From positions 1 through 64,000 of the forward strand of contig JADZFO010000040.1 of NCBI GenBank assembly GCA_020849855.1: a stretch of 64,000 nt of DNA. Direction: 5' to 3'. This document shows positions 35,910 to 44,989 of this stretch, piece after piece. How positions within the stretch are numbered: position 1 is the first letter of the stretch; every line of letters begins with the position of its first letter. The translations under genes were made by a program, and so were the position numbers. The notes beneath the pieces are model-generated. The model saw only the letters and a program-made list of their open reading frames with translations, was not told the origin of the DNA and did not search any database. The DNA comes from a bacterium (lineage in GTDB: Bacteria > 4484-113 > JAFGCY01).

Positions 35910-37492
35910 TTGACAGGGACGTTATCGGCTACGACCAGATCTATGCCCTGGGTCCGGTGATCATCCTCACCCTGACGGTCCTGGTGCTGATCCTGGCCGA
36001 CTGCATCTGGCGCGCCTTCAGCCGCCACGTCAAGCCGGGGGATGTCGAGCACGACGACCCCGCGGGCATGGGCCTGATGCCGAACCTGGTCATCACGCTG
36101 ATCGGCGCAACTGCCGCCATTGCCGACATTTTTTACCTGCTGGGCCGCCTGCGCGCCGGCGGCGGCACAGCGCTGGCGGAGCTCTTCATCGCCCGCGGCT
36201 TCCCGGATGCCACCGGCCGCCATGCCTGGGAGGCCGGCGCGCTGGCCATCGACAGCTTCGGGCTCTATGTGGCCCTGCTGGGCTGCCTGATCCTGATTGC
36301 CGTCAGCCTGATCATGCTGCCTTACCTGCAGAGCCGGCGCCTCTTCCGCGCTGAGCTCTTCCAGCTGCTGGTGCTGTCCACCATCGGCATGCTGCTTCTG
36401 GGCTTCAGCCGCGACCTGCTGAACACCTTTATCGCCATTGAGCTGCTCAGCCTGCCGCTGTATGTCCTTTGCGGCCTGAGCGACAAGAGCTCGGCCAGCC
36501 GCGAATCCAGCCTGAAGTACTTTCTGCTGGGCGCCTTCGCCTCCGGCTTCCTGATCTATGGCGCTTCGCTGGTTTACGGCGCCGTGGGCCATCTGAACTA
36601 CAAGGCGATCGCCTTCTACCTCAGCAGCAACCCTGACGTCAGCAACGTACTGCTCGCCGGCCTGTCCCTGGTCGGCGTGGGCATAGCCTTCAAGCTGGCC
36701 CTGGTGCCCTTCCATGCCTGGGTGCCCGATGTGTACCAGGGCGCGCCGACACCGGTGACGGCCTTCATGGCCAGCGGGGTCAAGGTGGCCATGTTCGCCG
36801 CCGCGATCCGCCTGGTGAACGACAGCCTGGTGGGTTTGGATGCCCAGTACTGGCGCGATGCGCTGGCCGTCTTTGCCATCCTGAGCATGATCATCGGCAA
36901 CCTCTTTGCCCTGCATCAGAGCAGCGTCAAGCGCCTGCTGGCCTACAGTGCGATCACCCATACGGGTTACCTGGCCGTGGCGCTCTGTGCCGGCGGCCCG
37001 GCCGCCGCCCAGAGCCTGCTGATCTACCTCGCGGCCTACTGTATCGCCAGCATCGGCGCCTTCATGCTGGTGGCCTACCTGTCCCGCCCGGGCCAGGACG
37101 ATGTCTACTTCGATGAGCTGCACGACCTCAGCCAGCGTTATCCGGCCGCCTCGGCCGCGCTGGCGATCCTGGTGCTCAGCATGGGCGGCCTGCCCATGAC
37201 GGCCGGGTTCATCGGCAAGCTGCTGGTCTTCAGGGATGCCTGGGCCGCCGGCCTGCACGGCCTGGTCATCTTCGCGGTCCTCAACAGCGTCGTCAGCTTC
37301 TATTTCTACCTGCGCTTCCTGCGGGCCATGTACATGCAGCCCCGGGTGCCGGGTACCGCGCCGCTCGAAGCCGGCTCCATGCCTGCCGCCTACGCCATCA
37401 CGGCGGTGGTCAGTGTCGTGCTGACGATCCTCTTTGGCGTGCTGCCGCAGCTTCTGGTGGAGTGGGGCAACAGCGGCGTGATGCTGCAGTAG
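35906..37492 (+). CDS. nuoN: NADH-quinone oxidoreductase subunit N
   Basis: This 528-residue antiporter-like subunit is the last gene of the operon. It shows FIAIELLSLPLYVLCGL, FKLALVPFHAWVPDVYQGAPTPVTAFMASGVK and LLAYSAITHTGYLAVAL. The TTG start shares four bases with the nuoM stop. The next gene, 4 bases past its stop, is convergent. No clear terminator is seen between them. Confidence 0.96.
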   Translation: MIDRDVIGYDQIYALGPVIILTLTVLVLILADCIWRAFSRHVKPGDVEHDDPAGMGLMPNLVITLIGATAAIADIFYLLGRLRAGGGTALAELFIARGFPDATGRHAWEAGALAIDSFGLYVALLGCLILIAVSLIMLPYLQSRRLFRAELFQLLVLSTIGMLLLGFSRDLLNTFIAIELLSLPLYVLCGLSDKSSASRESSLKYFLLGAFASGFLIYGASLVYGAVGHLNYKAIAFYLSSNPDVSNVLLAGLSLVGVGIAFKLALVPFHAWVPDVYQGAPTPVTAFMASGVKVAMFAAAIRLVNDSLVGLDAQYWRDALAVFAILSMIIGNLFALHQSSVKRLLAYSAITHTGYLAVALCAGGPAAAQSLLIYLAAYCIASIGAFMLVAYLSRPGQDDVYFDELHDLSQRYPAASAALAILVLSMGGLPMTAGFIGKLLVFRDAWAAGLHGLVIFAVLNSVVSFYFYLRFLRAMYMQPRVPGTAPLEAGSMPAAYAITAVVSVVLTILFGVLPQLLVEWGNSGVMLQ

Positions 37493-37496
37493 GCAG

Positions 37497-38150
37497 CTAG
37501 AGCGCGTTCCCCTCGCGGTCCAGCAGGCCCAGGCGGCGGCGCTCCAGCACGTGGCCGCAATTGCGCGATTCCAGCAGGCCGCCCAGCAGCATGATGTTCA
37601 GGTGCTGATCCCCGCTGCAGCCGCCAACAAGTGTCAGGGTGTCGCCCTCCAGCTCCCAGCTGCGCAGGCTCAGCGCCAGATCGCGGCTCTTGCCCAGCTT
37701 GTCCGTCACCGGCATGTCAGCGCTCAGCAGTTCACGGATGCCTTCGGGCGCGGCATCGGCAAGGCGCAGCTGGTAACGGGCGTTTACCGCCTGCCGCGAG
37801 ATCAGCGGCACGGCCGCATCCAGCTCCTGAAAGCTGTAGATAAAGTCGCGCGGGGCACTCGCCTCCGCCAGTTTGCCAAGCCAGTGGGCATAGTCCTGGG
37901 GCTGCAGGCGCACACCCTCCTTCAGCTCAACATCCACCACCTCAGCATCGGCCAGGACACCAAGAGGCGCTGTGGGGCAGAAGGTGACGCAGGGCTTGGG
38001 CGAAAAGGCGCCGGCGACGGCATAAGGAAAGCCGGCCCGGCGGAAACAGCGGAACATGAAGCGCATCAGGTCCAGGTGCCCGATGAACATCAGCACTTCG
38101 TCCTTGCGGTAATGCAGCCGCAGACGCTGCAGGTCGGGACGCGTGCTCAT
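37497..38150 (-). CDS. DUF2344 / TIGR03936 protein (radical-SAM-linked), stand-alone
   Basis: This 217-residue protein starts RLHYRKDEVLMFIGHLDLMRFMFRCFRRAGFPYAVAGAFSPKP, the signature of the DUF2344 family. In many bacteria this domain is fused to, or next to, a radical SAM protein. Here no radical SAM partner is adjacent. It overlaps tsaD by ATGA, so the two are translationally coupled, which may hint at tRNA or RNA-related work. The function is unknown. Confidence 0.85.
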   Translation of the reverse strand: MSTRPDLQRLRLHYRKDEVLMFIGHLDLMRFMFRCFRRAGFPYAVAGAFSPKPCVTFCPTAPLGVLADAEVVDVELKEGVRLQPQDYAHWLGKLAEASAPRDFIYSFQELDAAVPLISRQAVNARYQLRLADAAPEGIRELLSADMPVTDKLGKSRDLALSLRSWELEGDTLTLVGGCSGDQHLNIMLLGGLLESRNCGHVLERRRLGLLDREGNAL

Positions 38151-39274
38151 GAGTGCGCTCCTGGCCGGGATGCGGCCAATGCATGAAGTGAGTCCTGGTC
38201 AAGGCCCGCGGGCCCGGAGGCATAGACACCCTGCGCCAGGCCGGGATTCCAGTTGCTCTGGCTGTCGAAGCCGGCCGGCGGCAGGCCTGCGTCGACATAG
38301 AGCTTCAGCAGGAAGGCCAGCATCTCAGCGTTATCCAGGCAATGCTGCGGCGCTGGGAGGGCCAGGCGGATGCCGCGCCGGTCGCAGAGCCCGGCAAAGC
38401 GCTGGCGCAGGAAGCCGTTGATGGCCACACCGCCAGATACGCTCAGCAGCGCGCAGTCGTGCTCCTTCAGGGCCTGCTCAACCTTGATCCATAGTGAGTC
38501 CAGCACCACGGAAAACAGGGCCGCCGCCAGCTCCGGGTATTCCTCCGGCGCTGCGGCTGCACCTTCCTGGCCCCGCACCCGCTTCACCACCGCGGTCTTA
38601 AGCCCGCTGTAGCTGAAGTTCAGATCGCCGCTGTCGCGCATCGGTACCGGCAGGCGCAAAGATCCGCCGTAACGGCCGGCCGCGTCAATACCGGGATACT
38701 CGCGGGCCAGGCGCTCCAGCCTGGCTCCGCCGGGATAGCCCAGGCCCATCATGGCGGAGACCTTGTCCAGCAGCTCGCCCACGGCATCATCCAGGGTCTG
38801 GCCCAGCAGCTCGATGTCCGTCAGCGAGCGCACAAGGTAGAGCTCGGTGTGCCCGCCGGAGACCAGCAGGGCCAGATGCGGGTACACAGGCTCTGTCGCC
38901 GATCCTGGCTCCGCGGCCGCCGGCATGAAGGCGCTGAAGAGATGCCCCGACAGGTGGTTCAGGCCATAGACCGGCAGGCCCAGGGCCTGCGCAGCGCCGC
39001 GGGCGAAGTTGACGCCGGCCAGCAGGCAGCCCGGCAGGCCCGGTCCGGCGGTGACGCCGATGGCCCGCAGCTCCTTCAGCATCTCGGCCGGGATCTGCCG
39101 CCAGAGCTGCGGCAACTGGCTCAGGTGCAGGCGCGCGGCCAGCTCGGGCACGCAGCCGCCATAGGGCGCGTGCAGCTCGATCTGGCTGCTGAGCAGCGCA
39201 AAGACACTGCGGCCCTGCGCGTCGCAGACCGCAATGCCGCTCTCATCAAAGCTGCTTTCGATAGCCAGGTACAT
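38147..39274 (-). CDS. tsaD: tRNA N6-threonylcarbamoyladenosine synthase TsaD
   Basis: This 375-residue ASKHA-fold enzyme transfers the threonylcarbamoyl group to A37 of ANN-decoding tRNAs. AIESSFDESG stands for the usual IETSCDET (Cys replaced by Phe). The metal-binding histidines are H107 and H111 in LNHLSGH. LALLVSGGHTEL, GYPGGARL and the sugar-site FSYSGLKTAVVK are present. It is first gene of the tsaD-DUF2344 pair and divergent from the permease gene. Confidence 0.95.
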   Translation of the reverse strand: MYLAIESSFDESGIAVCDAQGRSVFALLSSQIELHAPYGGCVPELAARLHLSQLPQLWRQIPAEMLKELRAIGVTAGPGLPGCLLAGVNFARGAAQALGLPVYGLNHLSGHLFSAFMPAAAEPGSATEPVYPHLALLVSGGHTELYLVRSLTDIELLGQTLDDAVGELLDKVSAMMGLGYPGGARLERLAREYPGIDAAGRYGGSLRLPVPMRDSGDLNFSYSGLKTAVVKRVRGQEGAAAAPEEYPELAAALFSVVLDSLWIKVEQALKEHDCALLSVSGGVAINGFLRQRFAGLCDRRGIRLALPAPQHCLDNAEMLAFLLKLYVDAGLPPAGFDSQSNWNPGLAQGVYASGPAGLDQDSLHALAASRPGAHS

Positions 39275-39335
39275 CCGGGGGCGAGTAGTTTAGCAAGCCA
39301 CGGAACCCGGCGGGCGAGGGCGTGTCAAAAGGCTG

Positions 39336-40718
39336 ATGGACAGCCAGGCAGCGGATCAGGCCACAGACAGCGCCGGGAAGGGCGGAAAGGGCGGGCTCAG
39401 CAAGTCACTGGGCTTCTTCAGTCTGGCCCTTTTCGGCATCGGCATGATCATTGGCGCGGGCGTCTACTCCATCATCGGCGCCGCCGCCGGCGAGGCCCTT
39501 GACGGGCTGTGGCTGAGCTTCCTGGCCGGCGCCTTCGCCGCACTGCTCACCGGGCTTTCCTATGCTGAGCTCTCCACCGCCATACCCCGTACCGGCGCCG
39601 AGTTCACCTATCTGCGCATGGCGGCGCCGTCTTATCCCTTGCTTGGCGGGGCGGTCGGCTACCTGCTGGTCTTCTCAACCTGTGCCACGGCCGCGACCGT
39701 GGCTCTGGCCTTCGCCGGCTATATGCAGCTCTTCAGCAGCCTGCCGGCCTGGCTCAGTGCGGCAGGCTTGCTGATCCTGTGCGGGCTGATCAGTATCTGG
39801 GGCATCAAGCACTCAACCTGGGTCAACGCCATTCTGACCCTCACCGAGCTGGCGGGTCTGTTCATGGTTGTCGTCGTGGGCTGGGACCTGCCTGCCTTCA
39901 GCGCTTCGATCAGCGCTGAGCTGCACCCGGGGATCTTCGCCGGGGCGGCGCTGATCTTCTTTGTCTACCTGGGCTTTGAGGATATCGCCAACCTATCGGA
40001 GGAGGCCCGCGAGCCGGGCCGCGATCTGCCACGGGCGATACTTGTGGCCCTCGCGGTCACCAGCGTGCTTTATGTGCTGGTGGCGCTCGCGGTGGTAAAC
40101 CTGCTGAGCCCCGCAGAGCTTGCGCAAAGCCAGTCCCCGCTGGCAGCCGCGGTGGCGGCTGAGCAGCCGGGCCTGCGGGGCTGGGTGGGCATCATCGCCC
40201 TGGTGTCCACTGCCAACACAGCCCTGATCGCCAGCATCATCAGCGCGCGCATGCTCTTTTCCATGGCGCGCAGCGGTGCCGCCCCGGCTGCTCTTTCGCG
40301 GCTGGCAGCGCGGCGCAGGACTCCCTGGCTGGCCTCGATTGTGGTCTTCGCGCTGGCGCTGCTTTTCCTGCCTTTTGGCAAGGCTGCGACGACCGCCAGC
40401 TTCTCCTCCTTCGCGGCGCTGATCGCCTTCGGGGCCGTCAATGCCGCGGCTATCCGGCTGCGCTATTCGCATCCGCAGCTTGAGCGGCCCTTTCGCATCC
40501 CGCTCAGTATCGGCCGCTTTCCTCTGCCGGCCGCGCTCGGGCTGCTGACGGTCCTGGCGCTGCTGACGCAGTTCAACTTCCTCACCTATGCCGTCGGTCT
40601 GGCCGCCCTGGCCACAGCCCTGCTTCTGCTGCATTTCCTTCCCGGCAGGAAGAGCGAAGAGGCCGGTGCCGGCCGGGAGGAGCAGGCCGCCAGCGGCGCT
40701 GCGGCGGGCCGGCCCTAG
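39336..40718 (+). CDS. APC-superfamily amino acid permease
   Basis: This 460-residue protein has about twelve hydrophobic segments. The first helix motif FSLALFGIGMIIGAGVYSIIGAAAGEA and FLAGAFAALLTGLSYAELSTAIPRTGAEFTY mark the basic amino acid/polyamine antiporter branch. FVYLGFEDIANLSEEAREPGRDLPRAI is also typical. The substrate cannot be told. The C-terminal tail is charged. Confidence 0.9.
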   Translation: MDSQAADQATDSAGKGGKGGLSKSLGFFSLALFGIGMIIGAGVYSIIGAAAGEALDGLWLSFLAGAFAALLTGLSYAELSTAIPRTGAEFTYLRMAAPSYPLLGGAVGYLLVFSTCATAATVALAFAGYMQLFSSLPAWLSAAGLLILCGLISIWGIKHSTWVNAILTLTELAGLFMVVVVGWDLPAFSASISAELHPGIFAGAALIFFVYLGFEDIANLSEEAREPGRDLPRAILVALAVTSVLYVLVALAVVNLLSPAELAQSQSPLAAAVAAEQPGLRGWVGIIALVSTANTALIASIISARMLFSMARSGAAPAALSRLAARRRTPWLASIVVFALALLFLPFGKAATTASFSSFAALIAFGAVNAAAIRLRYSHPQLERPFRIPLSIGRFPLPAALGLLTVLALLTQFNFLTYAVGLAALATALLLLHFLPGRKSEEAGAGREEQAASGAAAGRP

Positions 40719-40720
40719 GC

Positions 40721-40726
40721 TAGAAT
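40721..40726 (+). promoter_or_regulatory. -10 box for leaderless queuosine-precursor transporter transcript
   Basis: TAGAAT is followed by 6 bases (CCAGGC) and the GTG start. The GGCTAGAAT sequence is identical to the one before the PAP2 gene. Confidence 0.55.
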
Positions 40727-40732
40727 CCAGGC

Positions 40733-41539
40733 GTGCACCTCCCCAACGTCCTCCTCTTCATCGGCTTCCTGATCTTCGACATGGCCTTTGTAGTCCTGCT
40801 CTACCGCTGGTTTGGCAAGCAGGGCCTGTACGGCTATGTCGTGCTGGCGGTCATCGCCTGCAATATTCAGGTAGTCAAGCTGGTGGACATCGGCCCTTAT
40901 GCCGTCACGCTGGGCAACATCCTCTACGGCTCCATCTTCCTGACCACTGACATCATGGTGGAGGTCCACGGAAAGAAGGAGGCCCAGAAGGCCGTCTGGC
41001 TGGGCTTCGCGGCGATGCTGCTTTTCACCGTCTACATGAAGTACGCGATCTGGCTCAAGCCCTCCGCCTTTGATGCCGCCCAGCCGCACCTGGAGGCGAT
41101 CTTCAACGTTCTCCCGCGCATCACCGTGGCCAGCCTGACAGCCTACCTCTGCAGCCAGATGCACGACCTCTGGGCCTTTACCCTGATCCGCAAGTACACC
41201 GGCCGGCCGATGCTCTGGCTGCGCAACAACGCAGCCGCCCTGGTCAGCCAGGCGATCGACACCACCGTCTTCACGCTGCTGGCCTTCACCCCGCTGCACG
41301 CCCTGAAGGATACGCCGGGCTTCGCCTCCTGGGCGGTCGTCCCGGGCTTTGAAAGCTGGTCCACTGTGCTGACCGTCTGGTGGACGACCTACCTGATTAA
41401 GGTCATTGTTTCGGTCAGCGATACCCCCTTCGTGTACTGGGGCCGCAGCATTGGGCATAAGATGTACGGGACTGAAATGGGGGCTCCGCTGGCCGCAGCG
41501 CCGCTGCGCAGCGGAATTGAACTGGCAGCGGGTCTCTAG
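40733..41539 (+). CDS. yhhQ: Queuosine precursor transporter (YhhQ / VUT family, DUF165)
   Basis: This 268-residue integral membrane protein likely imports preQ0 or preQ1 for tRNA queuosine synthesis. The family signature is LGNILYGSIFLTTDIMVEVHGKKEAQKAVWLGF, with SLTAYLCSQMHDLWAFTLI and LWLRNNAAALVSQAIDTTVFTLLAF. The likely leaderless start means no preQ1 riboswitch can precede it. It lies 14 bases after the permease gene on the same strand. Confidence 0.9.
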   Translation: MHLPNVLLFIGFLIFDMAFVVLLYRWFGKQGLYGYVVLAVIACNIQVVKLVDIGPYAVTLGNILYGSIFLTTDIMVEVHGKKEAQKAVWLGFAAMLLFTVYMKYAIWLKPSAFDAAQPHLEAIFNVLPRITVASLTAYLCSQMHDLWAFTLIRKYTGRPMLWLRNNAAALVSQAIDTTVFTLLAFTPLHALKDTPGFASWAVVPGFESWSTVLTVWWTTYLIKVIVSVSDTPFVYWGRSIGHKMYGTEMGAPLAAAPLRSGIELAAGL

Positions 41540-41542
41540 TGT
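41537..41542 (+). promoter_or_regulatory. Candidate -10 box for leaderless lipoprotein transcript
   Basis: TAGTGT overlaps the stop of the transporter gene and is followed by 7 bases and ATG 41550. It is a weaker box than most. Confidence 0.3.
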
Positions 41543-41549
41543 CCTGAGA

Positions 41550-43457
41550 ATGGCTGAAATGAACAAGATGAAGAACTTGACCGGACTGCTGCTGGGCGCG
41601 GCCGCTCTCAGTCTGACTGCTGGGCTGTGTGCCTGCGGCGGAAGCTCGGGCAATCCGCAACCGGATACGACCCCGGCCCCGCAGCCGGGCGTACGTGAAG
41701 TCAGACGCTTTGAAGAGCGCATCAGCCCCGCGGCAATCAGGGTGGACGCGGCACAAGGCCTGGACCTGCGCGCCTTCATCCCCTCCGCCCAGCGCTCAGC
41801 CTCCGCCAGCCTGACCCAGATGCTGCCTGCCCCTCAAAGCCTTGGCCTGAGGCGCAGCAGCGGCCTGAAGAGCACTTCGGATACAGAGCTGGTGACTGTC
41901 TTTGGCAAGGACTTCAGCCAGGCCTCGCCCGGTTCTGATGCAGTGGGCGAGACGGTGGAGCTGGTTTCCACGGCTACTGAGGCAGCCTGGGCCCTCTTTT
42001 CCATGCCGGCAATCTCTACTGAAGACCAGTTCGTCGCCCGCCTGAGCGTCAGGGTCAGTAATGCGCTCTTTTCTGAGGGCGGCGGCTACTACGCCGCGGT
42101 CGCGGACTTCAACCGTCAGCGCTGGGATCTGCTGAACCTGACCCAGGCCGAGACCTATCAGCATTCGATAGGCATCACGCAGGACCTGGTTGACCCGCTG
42201 GGAGTGATGTACCTGGCGGTGATCCTCCCGCCCGGCCAGAGCATGCGCGTAGAGTTTGTGCGCCAGCAAAGGGAGGATGTGGTCAAGCCCTGGTATGTGG
42301 TGGACCCGAACATCAGCGCCGACCACGGCCTTTCCCCCGCCGCGGCCATCTCGCTTTCCGGCGTTCCGATGGCGGCATATATCAACAACAGCGACGGCAA
42401 GGCTTACCTGTTGCAGCCGGACCCGACCTCCGACTTCAACCAGTCCGAGGACTGGCCCAACCCGCAGCAGGCGATGTACAACTTGCAGGACGCCAGCGGC
42501 TTTGACCTGGACCTGCTGATTGACCCCGTGATCGGCTTCCCCCGGGCCAGCCTGCTGCTGAACAAGGAAAACTCGGCCAGCGGCAAGACGCCGGCCCTGG
42601 GCCTCACCGCGGCCCGGCTCAACGCCCAGAACCAGCTTGAGTGGCTCTCCATCGAGCTCAGCGGCGTGGATAGCGGCGAGTACACAAGCATCGCCAGAAG
42701 CCCGGCCAGCGGCCTGTATTCCATCACCTCCAGCGCGCTGAACGCCAATTCGCCCGGCTCCGGGGAGTACGACATCGAGCGGCGCGAGTTTGACATCCAG
42801 CAGCTGCTGAACATCCAGCCAGTGGATGTCAGCGTGGTGAAGTCCTTTGGTGAAGGCCTGCGCTACCCGCACATGCGCTACAGCCTCGACGGCCGCGAGG
42901 CCTATGCCGCGGCCGGCGGTACCGTGATCTACGAGGAGCCCGCCGACCAGTACCTCTTCGCCTATGAAGAGACCGGCACCGAGCCCTGGGGCAGCCTGTC
43001 CTTCGTCCCGGCGACGGCCTCAGTCAGTACAGTCTTTGGCAACACCTACGCCCGCAACAATGCCTCAGGAGGCACGCTTTACAGCGCCGCCTTTGCCGAC
43101 AGCCTGATCGGCGTAGAAGACGAGGTCGACAGCATCAGCGGCTCCGGGAGCTGGATCGGCGGCGTCAGCCAGATTGAGTACCAGGTGGACGGCACGCCCT
43201 GCATCGCCTACAGCTACTGCGACGGCACGAATGTCGGCATCCGCTTTGCCATCATGCGCGCGGGAAGCTGGCAGGTTGAAGATGTGAACGAGGAGCCCAT
43301 GCCGGCGCAGGGCGACCACCAGCGCATCGGCCTTGACCTCGCTGTCGAGCCGCCGGGCATGTTCGTGCTGCCCAGCGGACGGCTCATCATCGCCTTTGAG
43401 CAGTACAACGGCAGCAGCTCTGAGATCCGTATCGCCGTCCGGCAGCCCGGCTTCTAG
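41550..43457 (+). CDS. Large lipoprotein of unknown function
   Basis: This 635-residue protein begins MAEMNKMKNLTGLLLGAAAL, with a lipobox region ending AGLCAC followed by GGSSGN. The start could also be one of two in-frame ATGs at 41559 or 41568; the first is chosen because no Shine-Dalgarno site is present and TAGTGT lies 7 bases before it. The mature protein is beta-rich with repeated Asp/Gly/Tyr segments and no motif I recognise. It is convergent with the phosphohexomutase gene across an 18-base palindrome. Confidence 0.75.
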   Translation: MAEMNKMKNLTGLLLGAAALSLTAGLCACGGSSGNPQPDTTPAPQPGVREVRRFEERISPAAIRVDAAQGLDLRAFIPSAQRSASASLTQMLPAPQSLGLRRSSGLKSTSDTELVTVFGKDFSQASPGSDAVGETVELVSTATEAAWALFSMPAISTEDQFVARLSVRVSNALFSEGGGYYAAVADFNRQRWDLLNLTQAETYQHSIGITQDLVDPLGVMYLAVILPPGQSMRVEFVRQQREDVVKPWYVVDPNISADHGLSPAAAISLSGVPMAAYINNSDGKAYLLQPDPTSDFNQSEDWPNPQQAMYNLQDASGFDLDLLIDPVIGFPRASLLLNKENSASGKTPALGLTAARLNAQNQLEWLSIELSGVDSGEYTSIARSPASGLYSITSSALNANSPGSGEYDIERREFDIQQLLNIQPVDVSVVKSFGEGLRYPHMRYSLDGREAYAAAGGTVIYEEPADQYLFAYEETGTEPWGSLSFVPATASVSTVFGNTYARNNASGGTLYSAAFADSLIGVEDEVDSISGSGSWIGGVSQIEYQVDGTPCIAYSYCDGTNVGIRFAIMRAGSWQVEDVNEEPMPAQGDHQRIGLDLAVEPPGMFVLPSGRLIIAFEQYNGSSSEIRIAVRQPGF

Positions 43458-43458
43458 C

Positions 43459-43476
43459 CTGCTGCAGCTGCAGCAG
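43459..43476. terminator. Perfect palindrome between convergent genes
   Basis: CTGCTGCAGCTGCAGCAG is an exact 18-base palindrome just after both stop codons. It has no T-tract, so it may serve as a bidirectional 3' end or stabilising hairpin. Confidence 0.4.
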
Positions 43477-43481
43477 CGCGC

Positions 43482-44900
43482 CTAGTCACCGGCCAGGCGG
43501 CGCATCTCGGCCTCAATCTCGCGGCAGCTCTGCTCCAGCTCTGCCTGAGTGGAAGTCTCGACATAAACCCGCACCAGCGGCTCAGTGCCGCTGGCCCGGA
43601 ACATGGCCCAGCTGCCATCGCTGAAGACAAACTTGTAGCCGTCGATGTTGTTGCGGCTGATAATCAGGCGCCCGGCAAGCACATCGGCGTCCCAGTCCTT
43701 CAGTGTTGAGAGCAGCCTGCTTTTCTGGGCTTCCGTCAGGTGCGCATCGATCCGGTGATAAGCCACCTGGCCGGCCCGCGACATCAGCTCCTCCAGCAGG
43801 GTCTCCAGGCTCTGTCCGCGCAGCGCGAGCATCTCCAGCATCAGCAGGGTGGCGAGGATGCCATCCTTCTCCGGCACGTGCCCCTGGATCGAGAGGCCGC
43901 CGCTTTCCTCGCCGCCGATCAGCGCACCCTTGCGCATCTCGTCACCAACATACTTGAAACCCACGGCTGTCTCGATCAACTCAGCCCCATGCAGCCGGGC
44001 CACGCCATCCAGCAGGTGGCTGGTGGCCACGGTGCGGATCAGCGCGCCCTTGCGGCCGAGGTCCGCCATCAGGTAGTCGGCCAGCAGGGGCAGGGCCTGG
44101 TTGGCGCCAAACCAGCGGCCCTGGGGGTCCAGCAGGCCGAAGCGGTCGGCGTCGCCATCAGTGCCAAAGACAAGGTCAAACTCGCCATCCCGCGCCCGCT
44201 GGGCCAGGGGCGCCAGGCGTGAGGCGCTGGGGTCGGGCAGCCCGCCGCCAAAGTAGACATCGCGCTCCAGGCCCAGGGCCTCGACCTCCATCCCGCAACG
44301 GCGCAGGTATTCGTCCACATAGCCCGCGCCGCAGCCATGCATGGCTGTGTACAGGATCCGCAGTCCGCTGGTGCCCAGCGCGCTGTTGTTCAGCAGTGAG
44401 TCGAGGTGCTGGAAATACTCTTCGCGCAGGTCCAGGCTCTCGCCGTGCCATTCCAGGTGCAGGCGCGGTTCAACAAAGTCCGGCTGCAGCTCCCGCAGCA
44501 GCTCTGTGATGCGGTCGGTGGTCTCCGGCATCGCCGGGCCGGCGAACCAGGGAATGAACTTCAGGCCCTGATAGTGGTAAGGGTTGTGGCTGGCGGTAAG
44601 CATCACCGCGCCGGCGGCCTGCAGGTGGCTGACCGCATAGGCCACCACGGGGGTGGGGCAGGCGTGGCTGAAGACCTGCACTGCCTGGCCCAGGGACTGC
44701 AGGTGGCAGGCCAGATGCGCGCTGTAGGCCTCGGCGGCGAAGCGCCGGTCATAGCCGATCAGCAGCGGCTTCTCCGCCATGCCGGTCTCCTGCAGATACA
44801 GGCGGATCGCGCTGCCAACCAGCGCCACATTGCCGAAGGTAAAGTCGTCGGCAATGTGCCCGCGCCAGCCGTCAGTGCCGAACTTGATCTGAACATGCAT
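43482..44900 (-). CDS. Phosphoglucomutase/phosphomannomutase (alpha-D-phosphohexomutase)
   Basis: This 472-residue enzyme interconverts hexose 1- and 6-phosphates. The active-site phosphoserine loop is VMLTASHNP, the metal loop is GTDGDADRFG, the sugar loop is GGEESGG, and the phosphate loop near the C-terminus is FRASGTEPLVRVYVE. The ATG at 44900 is chosen over an upstream frame extension because GGAGGATC lies just before it. It is divergent from the galT-GH57 pair, which suggests shared glucose-1-phosphate metabolism. Confidence 0.93.
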   Translation of the reverse strand: MHVQIKFGTDGWRGHIADDFTFGNVALVGSAIRLYLQETGMAEKPLLIGYDRRFAAEAYSAHLACHLQSLGQAVQVFSHACPTPVVAYAVSHLQAAGAVMLTASHNPYHYQGLKFIPWFAGPAMPETTDRITELLRELQPDFVEPRLHLEWHGESLDLREEYFQHLDSLLNNSALGTSGLRILYTAMHGCGAGYVDEYLRRCGMEVEALGLERDVYFGGGLPDPSASRLAPLAQRARDGEFDLVFGTDGDADRFGLLDPQGRWFGANQALPLLADYLMADLGRKGALIRTVATSHLLDGVARLHGAELIETAVGFKYVGDEMRKGALIGGEESGGLSIQGHVPEKDGILATLLMLEMLALRGQSLETLLEELMSRAGQVAYHRIDAHLTEAQKSRLLSTLKDWDADVLAGRLIISRNNIDGYKFVFSDGSWAMFRASGTEPLVRVYVETSTQAELEQSCREIEAEMRRLAGD

Positions 44901-44977
44901 CCGCAGATCCTCCGCGGCCCCGGGCCGCGACAGAATTTTAGCGGCATCAGCCGCTTCTCTGGCCAAGTCTGCCCGGC

Positions 44978-44983
44978 TATACT
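44978..44983 (+). promoter_or_regulatory. -10 box for leaderless galT transcript
   Basis: TATACT is followed by 6 bases (GGCCGC) and the GTG start of galT. Confidence 0.55.
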
Positions 44984-44989
44984 GGCCGC

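Noticed and set aside
40727-40732. preQ1 riboswitch in front of the queuosine-precursor transporter
   Set aside because: Only 14 bases separate it from the preceding gene, and the promoter appears leaderless, so there is no room for an aptamer.
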